64,000 nucleotides of DNA, taken from Helianthus annuus (lineage: Eukaryota; Streptophyta; Magnoliopsida; Asterales; Asteraceae). This document shows, one piece after another, positions 32,634-41,809 of this stretch. The DNA is taken from NCBI RefSeq assembly GCF_002127325.2, contig NC_035433.2:143703907-143767906 (forward strand), given 5' to 3'. Numbering within the stretch: the first letter of the stretch is position 1; each line of letters begins with the position of its first letter. A program made the position numbers and the translations under genes. Below the pieces are notes generated by a model. That model did not search any database. It was not told the DNA's origin and saw nothing but the letters and a program-made list of their open reading frames with translations.

Positions 32634-32797
32634 GAAGCGCCGCGCTATGGCCAAAGCGCGGCGCTTAGGGTTCACGGGGCGACTGAAACCTAGGAAGCTT
32701 TTATGTCTGTCAGTCTGTCACTCAGTCAGTCATTCAAAACCTCGTATCACCTTTTGTCGCTCTAAGCGCCGCGCTATGGCCAAAGCGGAGCGCTTAG
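32634..32797. repeat. Two GC-rich palindromic modules near the right MULE end
   Basis: AAGCGCCGCGCTATGGCCAA with AGCGCGGCGCTT at 32634-32666, and TAAGCGCCGCGCTATGGCCA with AAGCGGAGCGCTTA at 32763-32797. They lie between the transposase ATG and the MULE terminus. Confidence 0.85.
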
Positions 32798-32847
32798 GGG
32801 TGTGAAAATTATTTTGGCTGTGTGTGATTAGCATGATCCTTTGAAAA

Positions 32848-33336
32848 TCTCACAAATCTCACTACTATCTGTGATCTCTCACCAACCAATCTTATCCCAT
32901 TGTTGTCTAAAGTAACAAGCTACCCTAGTTTTTATTATCAAAAAGTTCCTCACTTTCGTTTTGAATATTTGAAATCAAAAGGTTCCTAAAAAAGTTCCTC
33001 ACTTTTCAAGTTAATTGCTATAGGTTTTTTTCTTGGGTCATAATTAATATTGAGCTGCACATGTGTTGGGCCTCATTTTCACTATTAAATTCATATATGG
33101 GCTGCACAATCCTAGGTTAAATGTTTTAATTTGAATCATGTGAGCTCATGATATTGTATGAATTTTTTTTAGCAGGCCGTATTTTAAAAAAAAAAACTTA
33201 GATTATTTCACTTTGCACCAAGGATTTCAAGTGAGTTGGAAAGTGGGGTCGGGTGTTCGTGAAATTTAGTTGAGCCGCGCTTCTAAATATCACGGTTTCA
33301 TAAAAAAAAAGGATTTTTCACTTCTATATACCAATC
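32848..33336 (+). other. Rest of the outer element's leader
   Basis: Sequence between the MULE and the gag ATG; no ORF. It continues the leader begun at 13957. Confidence 0.6.
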
Positions 33337-36180
33337 ATGAGTTGCACGAGTCCATGGGATTGGAGTATGGACCCACAACCAGGTCAAGATCAAACTTCCG
33401 CAGCCGCGTGGGCAAGAAATATGTTTCCTCAACCATCCATAAGTACAAGTCAATGGGCTTTGTTGTCGAATCAAAATCAAAACATACAGAATCTTTTGGT
33501 AGCGAGAGGAGAAGGATATGCAGCTACTAGAAAGACGCGTCAAGATCTGTTAAAGAAGAAATTTGAATCATTTCATTTCTTAGAGAATGAAACCCTAAAT
33601 GATATAACTACTCGTTATTATCATTTGATGTGTGAAATGTATTATTTTGGTGTTCTTGCATCTCAACAGGAAATGGTAGCACGGTTTGCTGATACTCTAC
33701 CTCCAAAATGGAGCCCATTTATTGAGCTTTTAAAGCATACGGGCGTTCTAGATGCTGTCAATGTTAATATCTATGAATTCATTCAGAAGTTGGAGCACAA
33801 AAACGAAGAGGAAATTCGGAAAGCTAAAAGGATTGCACCCACTCAAAACACAGAAATGTATTTGCCTGGTTTTGGTCCTTCAGCTAGTTCTATTCAGCAA
33901 CCGAAGCTTCAAACGACGTTTGTGTCCAACACAAGCTCATCTCCGTTTCCACAGTTCAATCAAGCCCAACCACAGTGGAATCAAAGTGCTTATATGTCAC
34001 AATCCATAACCCAACCACAAGCCCAAGTTTCCACAACACAACCTCAATTTGATCCAAGTGTCGATTGTGGTCCGCCCATACAGTTGGGAAACGGTGATCA
34101 AACAGGAACTGCGTTTCTTGCTGAAATTGTCAAGAATGTCAATGATGGTGAATCTTCGGGAAATGATGACAGTTCAGGATATAGTGGCAGTTCGGATGAA
34201 GAATCGAATTTGAATGAAGGAACTGATTCTGAAGCTGATAATTTGTCGAATTATGCCAAGGAGACAAAAGGTCAAAAATCTGACTTGATCAAGAAAGCTG
34301 ATGCTACATCGAAAGAAATGGAGAAGATTCTCACTGAAGATGGATCTTTCTCTTCTCAGATTGCCTTTGTGGCTAATGTCACAACTTCTACAAGTCAGGT
34401 ACAATCTAAAACTCCTAGCATATGTAGTGATTGTGCCGATATGAAACTTAAATGTGCTGAATTGAAACGTGAATCTGAAACGGTTCATAGTCACAATCAA
34501 AGTTTGGTTATTGAACTGTCCAAGTGCAAAGAGGCAAACATGGCGTTAACTCGAAACGAAAAGGATTTTAAATTTGTAATTGAAACCCTAAAGAAAAGTG
34601 TTTCCGAATTGAACAAAGTTGTTTATCATAAACAAGTTAGTATTAACGACTATATTAACCTTGTTGAGGAAACCAAAAAGGAGTTAGCCATTGCCAAATG
34701 CGAGCATGATGCTATCAAGCAAAAGTTGGAGAGTTATTCTAACTTCCGATTTGTGCTCGATCACATAATTGACGTTCAACAACTGAAAGGGAACGTGAAA
34801 GGCGTAGGGTATAAGGCGTGTCCACCCCCTTTGAGGCATAATTACACCAAAATGCCCGATGAAGAGGATATGCCTCGGTATGAACCCAGTGTGCCTCTTG
34901 ATTATGAGGAAGTTACTACTGGCCTAGGGTTCAAACAGGACAATTCATCGGAGGGCTCATCTGATAACAAAGAAAAGTCATCATGTGCTTCAAATCAAAG
35001 TCCTCCAACCATTGAGGACTATGAATCTTCAGATGATGAATCAGATGTGAATGACCAGGATGAATCACTTGATGAGACTAAAGGAGTAGAAATTCCAATT
35101 GAGAATCATATTCTGTGTGATCCTCCTACTCCTACTGTGCAACCTCTTGCCAAGCAAGTGATAGATCCTGTCAAGAATGTCAAGGATGACAAAGAATGTG
35201 TGTTTGCTGTTAAGAGCAATAACGTGTTGTATACTTTGGTCGGTGATGCTAAAATTTATTCGGACAATGATTTTCCAATTAAAAATGTCAATCCATCTTT
35301 GATTGACAAAGTGTTTGAAGATACTACAAACCAGTTTTTGGGAAAGACAATTCCAGGAGTCATTGTAACTCAATGTGACCCAATTCCAAAAGCTAAAATC
35401 AGGAAACAATTTGGAAAACAGAAATCACCGAGAAATCAACAACCAATTGCTTTTAAGGGTAAACAACAACAACGAGCTCCAAAGCCAAAGGCTAAGGTTG
35501 ATTCTAAAGGAGCTCGTTACAAGAAGAAAACAAAAGACGTTAGGTTTGTGGCCTCCAAAGGTACTGATAAAGTGGAGACTTTTGAAAATAAATCAAATAC
35601 CGATTTTGTACAAAAAGTCAACATTTTGAAACGTAATAGTGATAACAATTACACCCAACACACAAACGGGTGTGAAGCTAGTACCTCTGGGTCTACAACT
35701 TCTACGTCAGGTCGTCGATCAGATTCTCCTAAGTTTGTTGAAAGGAGAACGTGTTTTAAATGTGGGAAGTTTGGGCACATCATTAAAAACTGCACAAACT
35801 TGCCCAAACCAAATTTTGTTGAAAGAACCCTTTCTGAACAAGGTCACTCACAACGTCGTCCTGTTTCTCCAAAACATGATATAAGAACTGTTAAGGAACA
35901 AGAAACGAAACAACGACGTCAAAACATCAAAGCTGTTGAAAAGGCTTTAAAATCTGAAGTCAAAACAGTTAAAAGGAAACCTAGTTTGTCACAACCATTA
36001 AAACCAGAACTTGTACATAATACACAATCTGGTAAACAAAAACAAGCTTGGAGACCTAAATCGGGTGAAAGTTCAGGGGGAGGTTTTGTGTTTGAAAATC
36101 ATCAGGAAATTGAAATTACATTTCTTGATTCTCAGTGGCAACCCAAGTCTATGAAGGCTTGGGTCCCCCTCTCCAACTAA
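33337..36180 (+). CDS. Gag of outer SIRE-like element, internally deleted (947 aa)
   Basis: Starts MSCTSPWDWSMDP, like the inner element's Gag, and ends KAWVPLSN. Relative to the inner Gag it lacks about 110 residues after QNIQNLL (joining straight to VARGEG) and the region with the first zinc knuckle (joining at QFDPSVDCGPPIQLG); both deletions keep the frame. The central coiled-coil block (VYHKQVSINDYINLVEETKK), acidic region and second knuckle CFKCGKFGHIIKNC (about residue 806) are kept. The 947 codons have no stop although pol is destroyed and a MULE sits upstream. The coding potential may reflect recent deletion or use of Gag in trans; the sequence alone does not decide. Confidence 0.88.
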   Translation: MSCTSPWDWSMDPQPGQDQTSAAAWARNMFPQPSISTSQWALLSNQNQNIQNLLVARGEGYAATRKTRQDLLKKKFESFHFLENETLNDITTRYYHLMCEMYYFGVLASQQEMVARFADTLPPKWSPFIELLKHTGVLDAVNVNIYEFIQKLEHKNEEEIRKAKRIAPTQNTEMYLPGFGPSASSIQQPKLQTTFVSNTSSSPFPQFNQAQPQWNQSAYMSQSITQPQAQVSTTQPQFDPSVDCGPPIQLGNGDQTGTAFLAEIVKNVNDGESSGNDDSSGYSGSSDEESNLNEGTDSEADNLSNYAKETKGQKSDLIKKADATSKEMEKILTEDGSFSSQIAFVANVTTSTSQVQSKTPSICSDCADMKLKCAELKRESETVHSHNQSLVIELSKCKEANMALTRNEKDFKFVIETLKKSVSELNKVVYHKQVSINDYINLVEETKKELAIAKCEHDAIKQKLESYSNFRFVLDHIIDVQQLKGNVKGVGYKACPPPLRHNYTKMPDEEDMPRYEPSVPLDYEEVTTGLGFKQDNSSEGSSDNKEKSSCASNQSPPTIEDYESSDDESDVNDQDESLDETKGVEIPIENHILCDPPTPTVQPLAKQVIDPVKNVKDDKECVFAVKSNNVLYTLVGDAKIYSDNDFPIKNVNPSLIDKVFEDTTNQFLGKTIPGVIVTQCDPIPKAKIRKQFGKQKSPRNQQPIAFKGKQQQRAPKPKAKVDSKGARYKKKTKDVRFVASKGTDKVETFENKSNTDFVQKVNILKRNSDNNYTQHTNGCEASTSGSTTSTSGRRSDSPKFVERRTCFKCGKFGHIIKNCTNLPKPNFVERTLSEQGHSQRRPVSPKHDIRTVKEQETKQRRQNIKAVEKALKSEVKTVKRKPSLSQPLKPELVHNTQSGKQKQAWRPKSGESSGGGFVFENHQEIEITFLDSQWQPKSMKAWVPLSN

Positions 36181-37020
36181 TCTCTGAGTGAGTGTGCAGG
36201 AAGTTCCAGGAGGAACTATCGATAGTCATAGGATTATTGATAGTGGAATGTCCTTGCACAAGATAGGCGACAGAAGAAATTGTTGCCTTTGATGGAAAGA
36301 AAAAGAAAAGAAGACAGAATTGTCTGTCGAAAGAGACTGAAAGCTTCGACAAAATGAAAATCATTCCAAAAGTGTGATTGTTAAAGGCATTGATCGGGTC
36401 CCCATGATAGATTCAAATCAAAATGTACACACCTGCAACACGTCTGAAGTTCAAAATCAACAAGATGAACGTGCACTGTACATTTCTTCGCGGTGTGATT
36501 GAAGAAAATGTGTTTGTTGAACAAACCAACCGGGTGTGCGGATGCCTTGGCATGGTTGAACAACCGCACACTACTTCTCAAAGAGAAAGACAAAGACCTT
36601 CGCTGGTGCAATATGGAAGACCAGCCGGAACCAAAGGTTTCTGATCTTGTTGCTGTGTAGAGCTATCTCAGATTAAGTGAAGTAGCTACAAAAATCGACT
36701 TTGAAATCCACACCGGGTGGATGTCAAGTTTGGGAGAGCACTCAGATTCCTGGCAATGCACAAAGCAGTTGTAGGATACGGTTTTTAATTTCTAATCTCT
36801 CCTATACTTGTCGATGTTTAAGCTGCTTTATAAGTTATTATCATCTCGTACGGCACTCTTTGGCCTGACACTTTGAACTCGAATATCACCTCACACGTGA
36901 TCGTTTCAATATGAAACTCGTCAATGTCGTCATGGTCCGCACCGCTTACCGACATGCCAACTGATTTTTCCAAAATTCGATAAATTATTTCTGATTAAAA
37001 TGAATTTTGGTAAACAACAT
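36181..37020 (+). pseudogene. Pol remnants of outer SIRE-like element
   Basis: Short pieces in order: a protease-like IIDSGMS after GTGTGCAG (about 36195-36250), an RT piece FLRGVIEENVFVEQ (about 36480-36525) matching [14 protein letters not shown] of the inner element, and RNase H scraps towards 36960. More than 2.5 kb of pol is missing. No intact domain remains. Confidence 0.75.
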
Positions 37021-38830
37021 TGAGGTAAAACATGAGTTAATCCGACATCGGAAAATCGTTTTTGTAAATACCTTTGTGTTTTTAAATTTTATCTTAGTTT
37101 GTTGATTTTAGGGGGAATAAATCCAAATTTTAAAAATCCAAAAACATCGAAAAATTTCAAAAACACAAAAACAATTGAAAACCAAAAATGAGTTTCCTGG
37201 CGAGAAAAAGAGAAAATGATAGTAAATCAGTGGTCTGTTGAAACCTCTTTAAACCTTAAATGAAAAACGATAAGCAGCTCTATATAAAATGTATTGGTAG
37301 GCTCACAATCATTTTAAAGTGTGCAAGGTGATATAAATCTTAAATCGACTGAAGACCAGGTGGGAACCATTCATTGGCATATGGTCTTAGTACCGAAATT
37401 TCGTTTGAGAGATTGCTGAGGTTCTGAGATATTCGGTCTTTATGCTGCTTATCATCTGGGTATCATGGTTGTATCTTTTACCGAAAAAAAAAAACGGGGA
37501 CGCAAGTCTAGATCTTCCATGATACTATACATACGTGTACATACTGCATTCGACCTCAATAAGTGATCAACAATCACATGTCCCTCAAAATAAGTGATAA
37601 AATATCACATTTATCCGGGAGTCAAGTTCGTCTCTCTGCTGTACGAAAGTACTGACCTGTTCACGGACTTGCTCCTGTGCCTTCATGCATCGAAAATCAA
37701 GGTCCTCATCAATAAGTGATTCTATCACATAGGGCTTGTTTTTTCTCAAAATAAGTGAGAATCTCACATCATATACGGTTAAACAGATGATAATCGGTAT
37801 ACTCACCGGTAAGATGAACTCTCGTGCATACCTTGATACGGGAATGTGTCGTGTGTGGATGAACACCGGTCGGTAAGTATAAATCATACCTAATCGTATC
37901 CCCTCGCCATGATTACATATAATAAGTTGAGCTTATGTGGACAACAATACCGATAATCATTATAGGATGCTTATCTAATTGTTAACTAATTGAACAACAA
38001 GAGCGTTTTGACATGCCCGTACACTGATATGATTCTCTTGCCCTCGAAACTCGCGAAAAAAAAATTGTCTGTAAATATTTATTTACTGCTTTTCGTTTCT
38101 ACATCTTTGTATATATTTATTTATTGTTTTCCGTCTTTAAATTTGAAAAATGAAAAATTCCAAAAAGATTTTAGGTGTGTTTTAATATAAACTTTAGAAA
38201 ATCCAAAAAGATTTTGCTTCTAGATTATTTTTGATTGACCGATGTTGGAACTCGAGTCTATCCTACCCAAAATCCTGATTTTAAGCCGGAAAACAATTGC
38301 ACCTTCATAAACAGTCGAAGTTAACAAGTTTTGAAAGTTAAAGGATTAAAATTGATCATTTTTAAACTTTCAAACTGTTGTCGGTCGGTGTTTGATTGAG
38401 ATTTGATCTCATAAGTGTCGTCTGTTTAATTTGTCTATATTCCAAGCGGTTGTTCTCATTGCGTGTTTAGCTTTCTTGTATATGCAGATGCGACATCAGA
38501 ACCAGCTAAAGACGAAGAGAACGTGTCAGATGACAAGCCGTAAAGTGAAGACACGACGCTGATGCAATCAGAAGATCAAGATGATCGGGTTGCACTTGAC
38601 CCCTCATCAACACCACAAGGATCTAAAGACTTGAAGATCAAAAGATTCACGAGCATGACTCAATGGAGAGTTCATTCTAAGGGGGAGTTTGTTAACACAC
38701 TTCCTAAATGAAATAGGGAGTTTGTTGATACACTTTCTTCTTACGACGCGTGAAGACTTTGAAGATCCTCCGACATGAAAGACACAGAAGACGAACAATC
38801 ACAGAAGACGAACCATCACGAGTAGCGTCC
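37021..38830 (+). other. 3' untranslated zone of outer SIRE-like element
   Basis: Parallel to 24718-26603 of the inner element, including the four AAGTGA...TCAC palindromes (37559-37768) and AGGGGGAG tracts at about 38680 and 38715. No ORF supported. Confidence 0.8.
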
Positions 38831-38840
38831 AAGGGGGAGT
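38831..38840 (+). other. Polypurine tract of outer element
   Basis: AAGGGGGAGT just before the LTR start TGTTGATAC. Confidence 0.9.
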
Positions 38841-38841
38841 T

Positions 38842-39500
38842 TGTTGATACACTTTGTGTGGACGCGACGCGGCTCGGTTCGACTCGGCTCGGTACGACTT
38901 GGTTTCGACACGGTTAGGTCCGGCTCAAGCCCGACGTCACGACATTCCTCCGTCGTGCACCCCAGAGTTCGTCACGCGAAGCACGGAGAGTCGCGGCCTT
39001 TCCCGCCAACACATCACCATGACATCACCTTAGTGATGTCATGATGATGTCACTAATTTGTCATGTAGTGGAGATAATGAAACTTGAAATCATTTGACGA
39101 AACACTTTTGTGTTTCGTCATCTTTGTAATGGTTTGTCCCTGTTTCGTCGTGTGTTGGGCTTCTTCAGGCCCAGTGTCTGACCCAAATGTGTTTCGTCGA
39201 GTCCTTTGTGTTTCGTCATAGTCTGTGTCTGTTTTAGTATAAATAGGTCTCATAGTTTCTGTGTGAAACTTGGACATGAGAGACCTGTGAGACTTAGTGA
39301 AACTCTGTAAACATTGTTTGTATATGTTTCGGGTTGTACTCATCCCTAATCAATAGATATTGAATCTTTTGGTTACGCGTGTTCTTGTTTAACACTTTGT
39401 TTGGTTTGCACCGTCACGGGGATTCCGCACCCGTTACCGTGTTTGTGATAAACAAGGATAAGGTTTTCGTTATCGATCCACCGGAAGAACGGGACCTACA
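38842..39500 (+). repeat. 3' LTR of outer SIRE-like element
   Basis: 659 bp, about eight differences from 13283-13942, followed by the GCGCC duplication. Confidence 0.92.
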
Positions 39501-40068
39501 GCGCCCTCCAACGCTACCTGGAGAAGTATTTCGCCTCATATATACGTAGGTAGACGCGTAGTCATATGTACGGAGGGGCGTTCATCACTACTATTGCGCG
39601 CCCAACATTGTAGCCGGTATTTGGTTTCATCGACCACTTTCCACCGCTGGCTCCTCACGCTTTATTGGGTTTGAGGACGATGACAAGGATGCACACAACG
39701 GTGAACTTTGATGGTATTGGTCATAGGTTTGTCGGGGCATACGATCATATTTTTATACCGGAGCCGTTGGTACATTATTCAATGGTGGAGGCTGAGGAGG
39801 TTGACATGGCTCATGTTGTTGAGCTGGACGCCCCGCAGGGCGACCAACCTGAGCCAGAGGTCCGGCCTCAAGTTGACCCGACTCATCCGCTAGAGCCGCC
39901 ACAACATCATTGAGAGACTTGTGGTGGGTCAGACGGAGCAGATTCAGCTCCTGACACAGAAGGTTCAAGAGCTGACACAGCAGCGTCGGTGGATCTACCA
40001 GATAGAGGATTGTATGGTTCAAGACCCGGCACCGTCCGCCAAGCAAGGCAGGGCGTCCGACACGTAGG
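39501..40068 (+). pseudogene. Athila-ORF1-like gene, second fragment
   Basis: Continues the gene broken at 13282. QRYLEKYFASYIRR and GGAFITTIARP align with SLAEYFATAYHRQ and GSFITAIARSLG of the MULE cargo gene. Further on there is a proline/glutamate-rich tail, then in a shifted frame IIERLVVGQTEQIQLLTQKV and CMVQDPAPSAKQG, like the cargo's coiled C-terminus. Several stops (for example after YIRR) and at least one frameshift make it non-functional. The order and strand relative to 12988-13282, with GCGCC on both sides of the LTR element, show that one gene was split. Confidence 0.7.
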
Positions 40069-40409
40069 CCTGGACATCCGCTATGTAGGTATCATTGTCA
40101 GGTTATGATGCCCATTCTGACGATAGTGATAGTGCTAGCAACATAGCAGGGTATTACTTTTTTGTTTTTTAGTGTATTTTAAAGTTATCATTGTACAAAC
40201 TCATGTTATCTATGATATTTTCAGTTGTTTGTTATGTAATACATGTTCAGTTTGTTTGGTTGGTTGTTTTATAAAAACGTTTGTATTCGACTTGAAACGT
40301 TTAAATATTTATAAAGATAATTCAATTTTAAAGAATGATTCAATTTTTGAATAAGAAAAAAAATTATAAATAATAAGTCAAAGACGATTATCAAGACAAA
40401 AGGCACTTA
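40069..40409. other. Intergenic, no gene seen
   Basis: AT-rich. It should contain the right part of the MULE-like unit that begins at 12595, but I could not find a matching terminus. Confidence 0.4.
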
Positions 40410-40727
40410 TACTATGGGGTGTGAAGGGGCTTCGGTTGGGGGTATTGCTTGATACGTGGCGAGGATGGGATCGACAAGCAAATGCTAAAAACTAGGGGTG
40501 TGGTGGGGCGTCGCTTAGCTGGGTATGGCCAGCCATGTGGATTTTTTTTCGCTTAGCAACGGCTACTTTGAACCAGCCAACTATAGCCCGCCACGTAACC
40601 CCCCCCCGTGCGCGCGCGCGCACGCGCCAGGCAGAATATCCACGCCAAGCCCAATGCCGAGCCGAGGCGGTGTAGCTGACATTAAACCCCCTTCAACGCC
40701 ACAACCTACGCTCCATACCCACCAATC
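40410..40727. mobile_element. Possible Harbinger-like MITE, 318 bp
   Basis: TTA flanks both sides (40407-40409 and 40728-40730). The left end TACTATGGGGTGTGAAGGGG and right end, reverse-complemented, GATTGGTGGGTATGGAGCG, are only loosely alike but share the GGGT[A/G]TG word seen in the elements at 1715 and 11652. A second GGGGTGTGGTGGGGCG lies inside at about 40496. Confidence 0.45.
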
Positions 40728-40946
40728 TTAGGCTTGATACGGTTATCGAGACGAACCCAATAACAAAAAAACAACATTTTATAAAAAAACAAAATCCAAA
40801 TTTGGATTCCTGGTGGGCAATCCGAATTTGATTTAAAACACATGAACAGGTCCTAATACATACAACTAGATCCGTGGGACCGTGCTTTCACTTCGCAATC
40901 TCTAATCCTACCTCCAATAAAGCTTAATTAAAACCAGTCGTCCTTA

Positions 40947-41633
40947 GACCACCTCCAATGCTTCTATTGGTGGAGGTGCATTTGATGATGTTGAAGATGC
41001 ATGTTGGAAGGATGCATTGGAGTGGAGAGCCATGGAGCATGCATGTATGTAGCCAAGTGTATCCAAATGCAAGAGTGGTGGGGCCATGCAAGAGTTAGTG
41101 GAATATTTCAATATTAAAACCATATTTTTTTATTCCAAAAATCTGCCAAACAATGGCACTTTTTTAAAGATTTTTTTTCTTTTTTTTAACAGCTATATTT
41201 CAAAAACAAAAGGCACTTTTTTAAAGATTTTCTTTTTGTAACTGCTATATTTAAAAAAAAAAAATGGCTAGTTTTTTTCCCCTATTTAACTCATTTTTTA
41301 CCCTCAAAATCTTACAAGCACTCAAATTTTTTCAACATCACACTCTCAAAATGGATCCAAGACATCAATTTTATTTATTATTAATTTCTTTTTTATTTAA
41401 ATATATATTTATATTTATTTATTAAATATTTTCTAAGATTAAAAAATAAATGTTTTTAAAGAAAAATAGAAAAAGAAATGGTGATGTGGAAGAGAGAGGA
41501 TGTATGTGGGAAGGATTGGTTGAAGTTAAAAAGAGGAGAGAGAGTGCATGTGTTAAGAATGAGTAAAAAGCTGATGTGGCAGTGATGACTAGAATGCATG
41601 TATTAAATGCAGGCTGATGCATTGGAGACAGTC
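40947..41633. mobile_element. Tourist/Harbinger-like MITE, 687 bp
   Basis: Left end GACCACCTCCAATGCTTC; right end, reverse-complemented, GACTGTCTCCAATGCATC. TTA flanks both (40944-40946 and 41634-41636). No coding content; AT-rich centre. Confidence 0.85.
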
Positions 41634-41642
41634 TTACTGCTT

Positions 41643-41649
41643 ATAAATA
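41643..41649 (+). promoter_or_regulatory. Displaced TATA box of the BURP gene
   Basis: TATAAAT ending at the target duplication AATAC (41646-41650). Without the copia element this box would lie about 65 bp before the BURP ATG. Confidence 0.65.
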
Positions 41650-41650
41650 C

Positions 41651-41807
41651 TGAAGGCAATTGTAATTGTGTATAATTCTTGTATGATCTCTTCTCATTCA
41701 TGGATGTCAATATATACAAGCAATGCATATCCTATTTTAGGATAATTGCCAACTGTTTGGCAGATATACAAGGCAACAAATATATAACAAATATACGTAT
41801 GCTATTA
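41651..41807 (-). repeat. 3' LTR of short-LTR copia element
   Basis: 157 bp, TGAAGGCAATTG to GCTATTA on plus. Confidence 0.9.
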
Positions 41808-41809
41808 CA

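Larger units (their letters stand above)
14429..32839 (-). mobile_element. MULE with transposase-OTU gene and Athila-ORF1-like cargo
   Basis: Both ends lie beside TTTGAAAA (14421-14428 and 32840-32847), an 8-bp duplication in the MULE size range. The left end GGCTGGGTCTATTCGCACAC and the right end, reverse-complemented, GGATCATGCTAATCACACAC align without gaps for 49 bases into AAGCG palindromes, although identity is low. Contents, all read leftward: transposase-OTU gene (32527-29315), then the cargo gene (27792-15260). Palindromic GC modules sit at both ends and between the genes. Subtracting the SIRE element inserted at 16103-27229 and one duplication copy leaves about 7.3 kb. Confidence is lower for the exact termini than for the gene content. 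Confidence 0.7.
13283..39500 (+). mobile_element. SIRE-like copia element, pol-deleted, carrying nested insertions
   Basis: LTRs at 13283-13942 and 38842-39500 (660 and 659 bp, about eight differences) start TGTTGATACACT and end GGGACCTACA. The target duplication GCGCC is present at 13278-13282 and 39501-39505. A tRNA-iMet priming site follows the 5' LTR and AAGGGGGAGT precedes the 3' LTR. A MULE (14429-32839) sits in the leader. Gag survives as a 947-codon ORF, but pol is reduced to scraps (36181-37020). Long gag, a long 3' untranslated zone and the LTR style fit the SIRE/Maximus lineage and match the inner element closely. Without the MULE and its insertion the element is about 7.8 kb. Confidence 0.9.
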
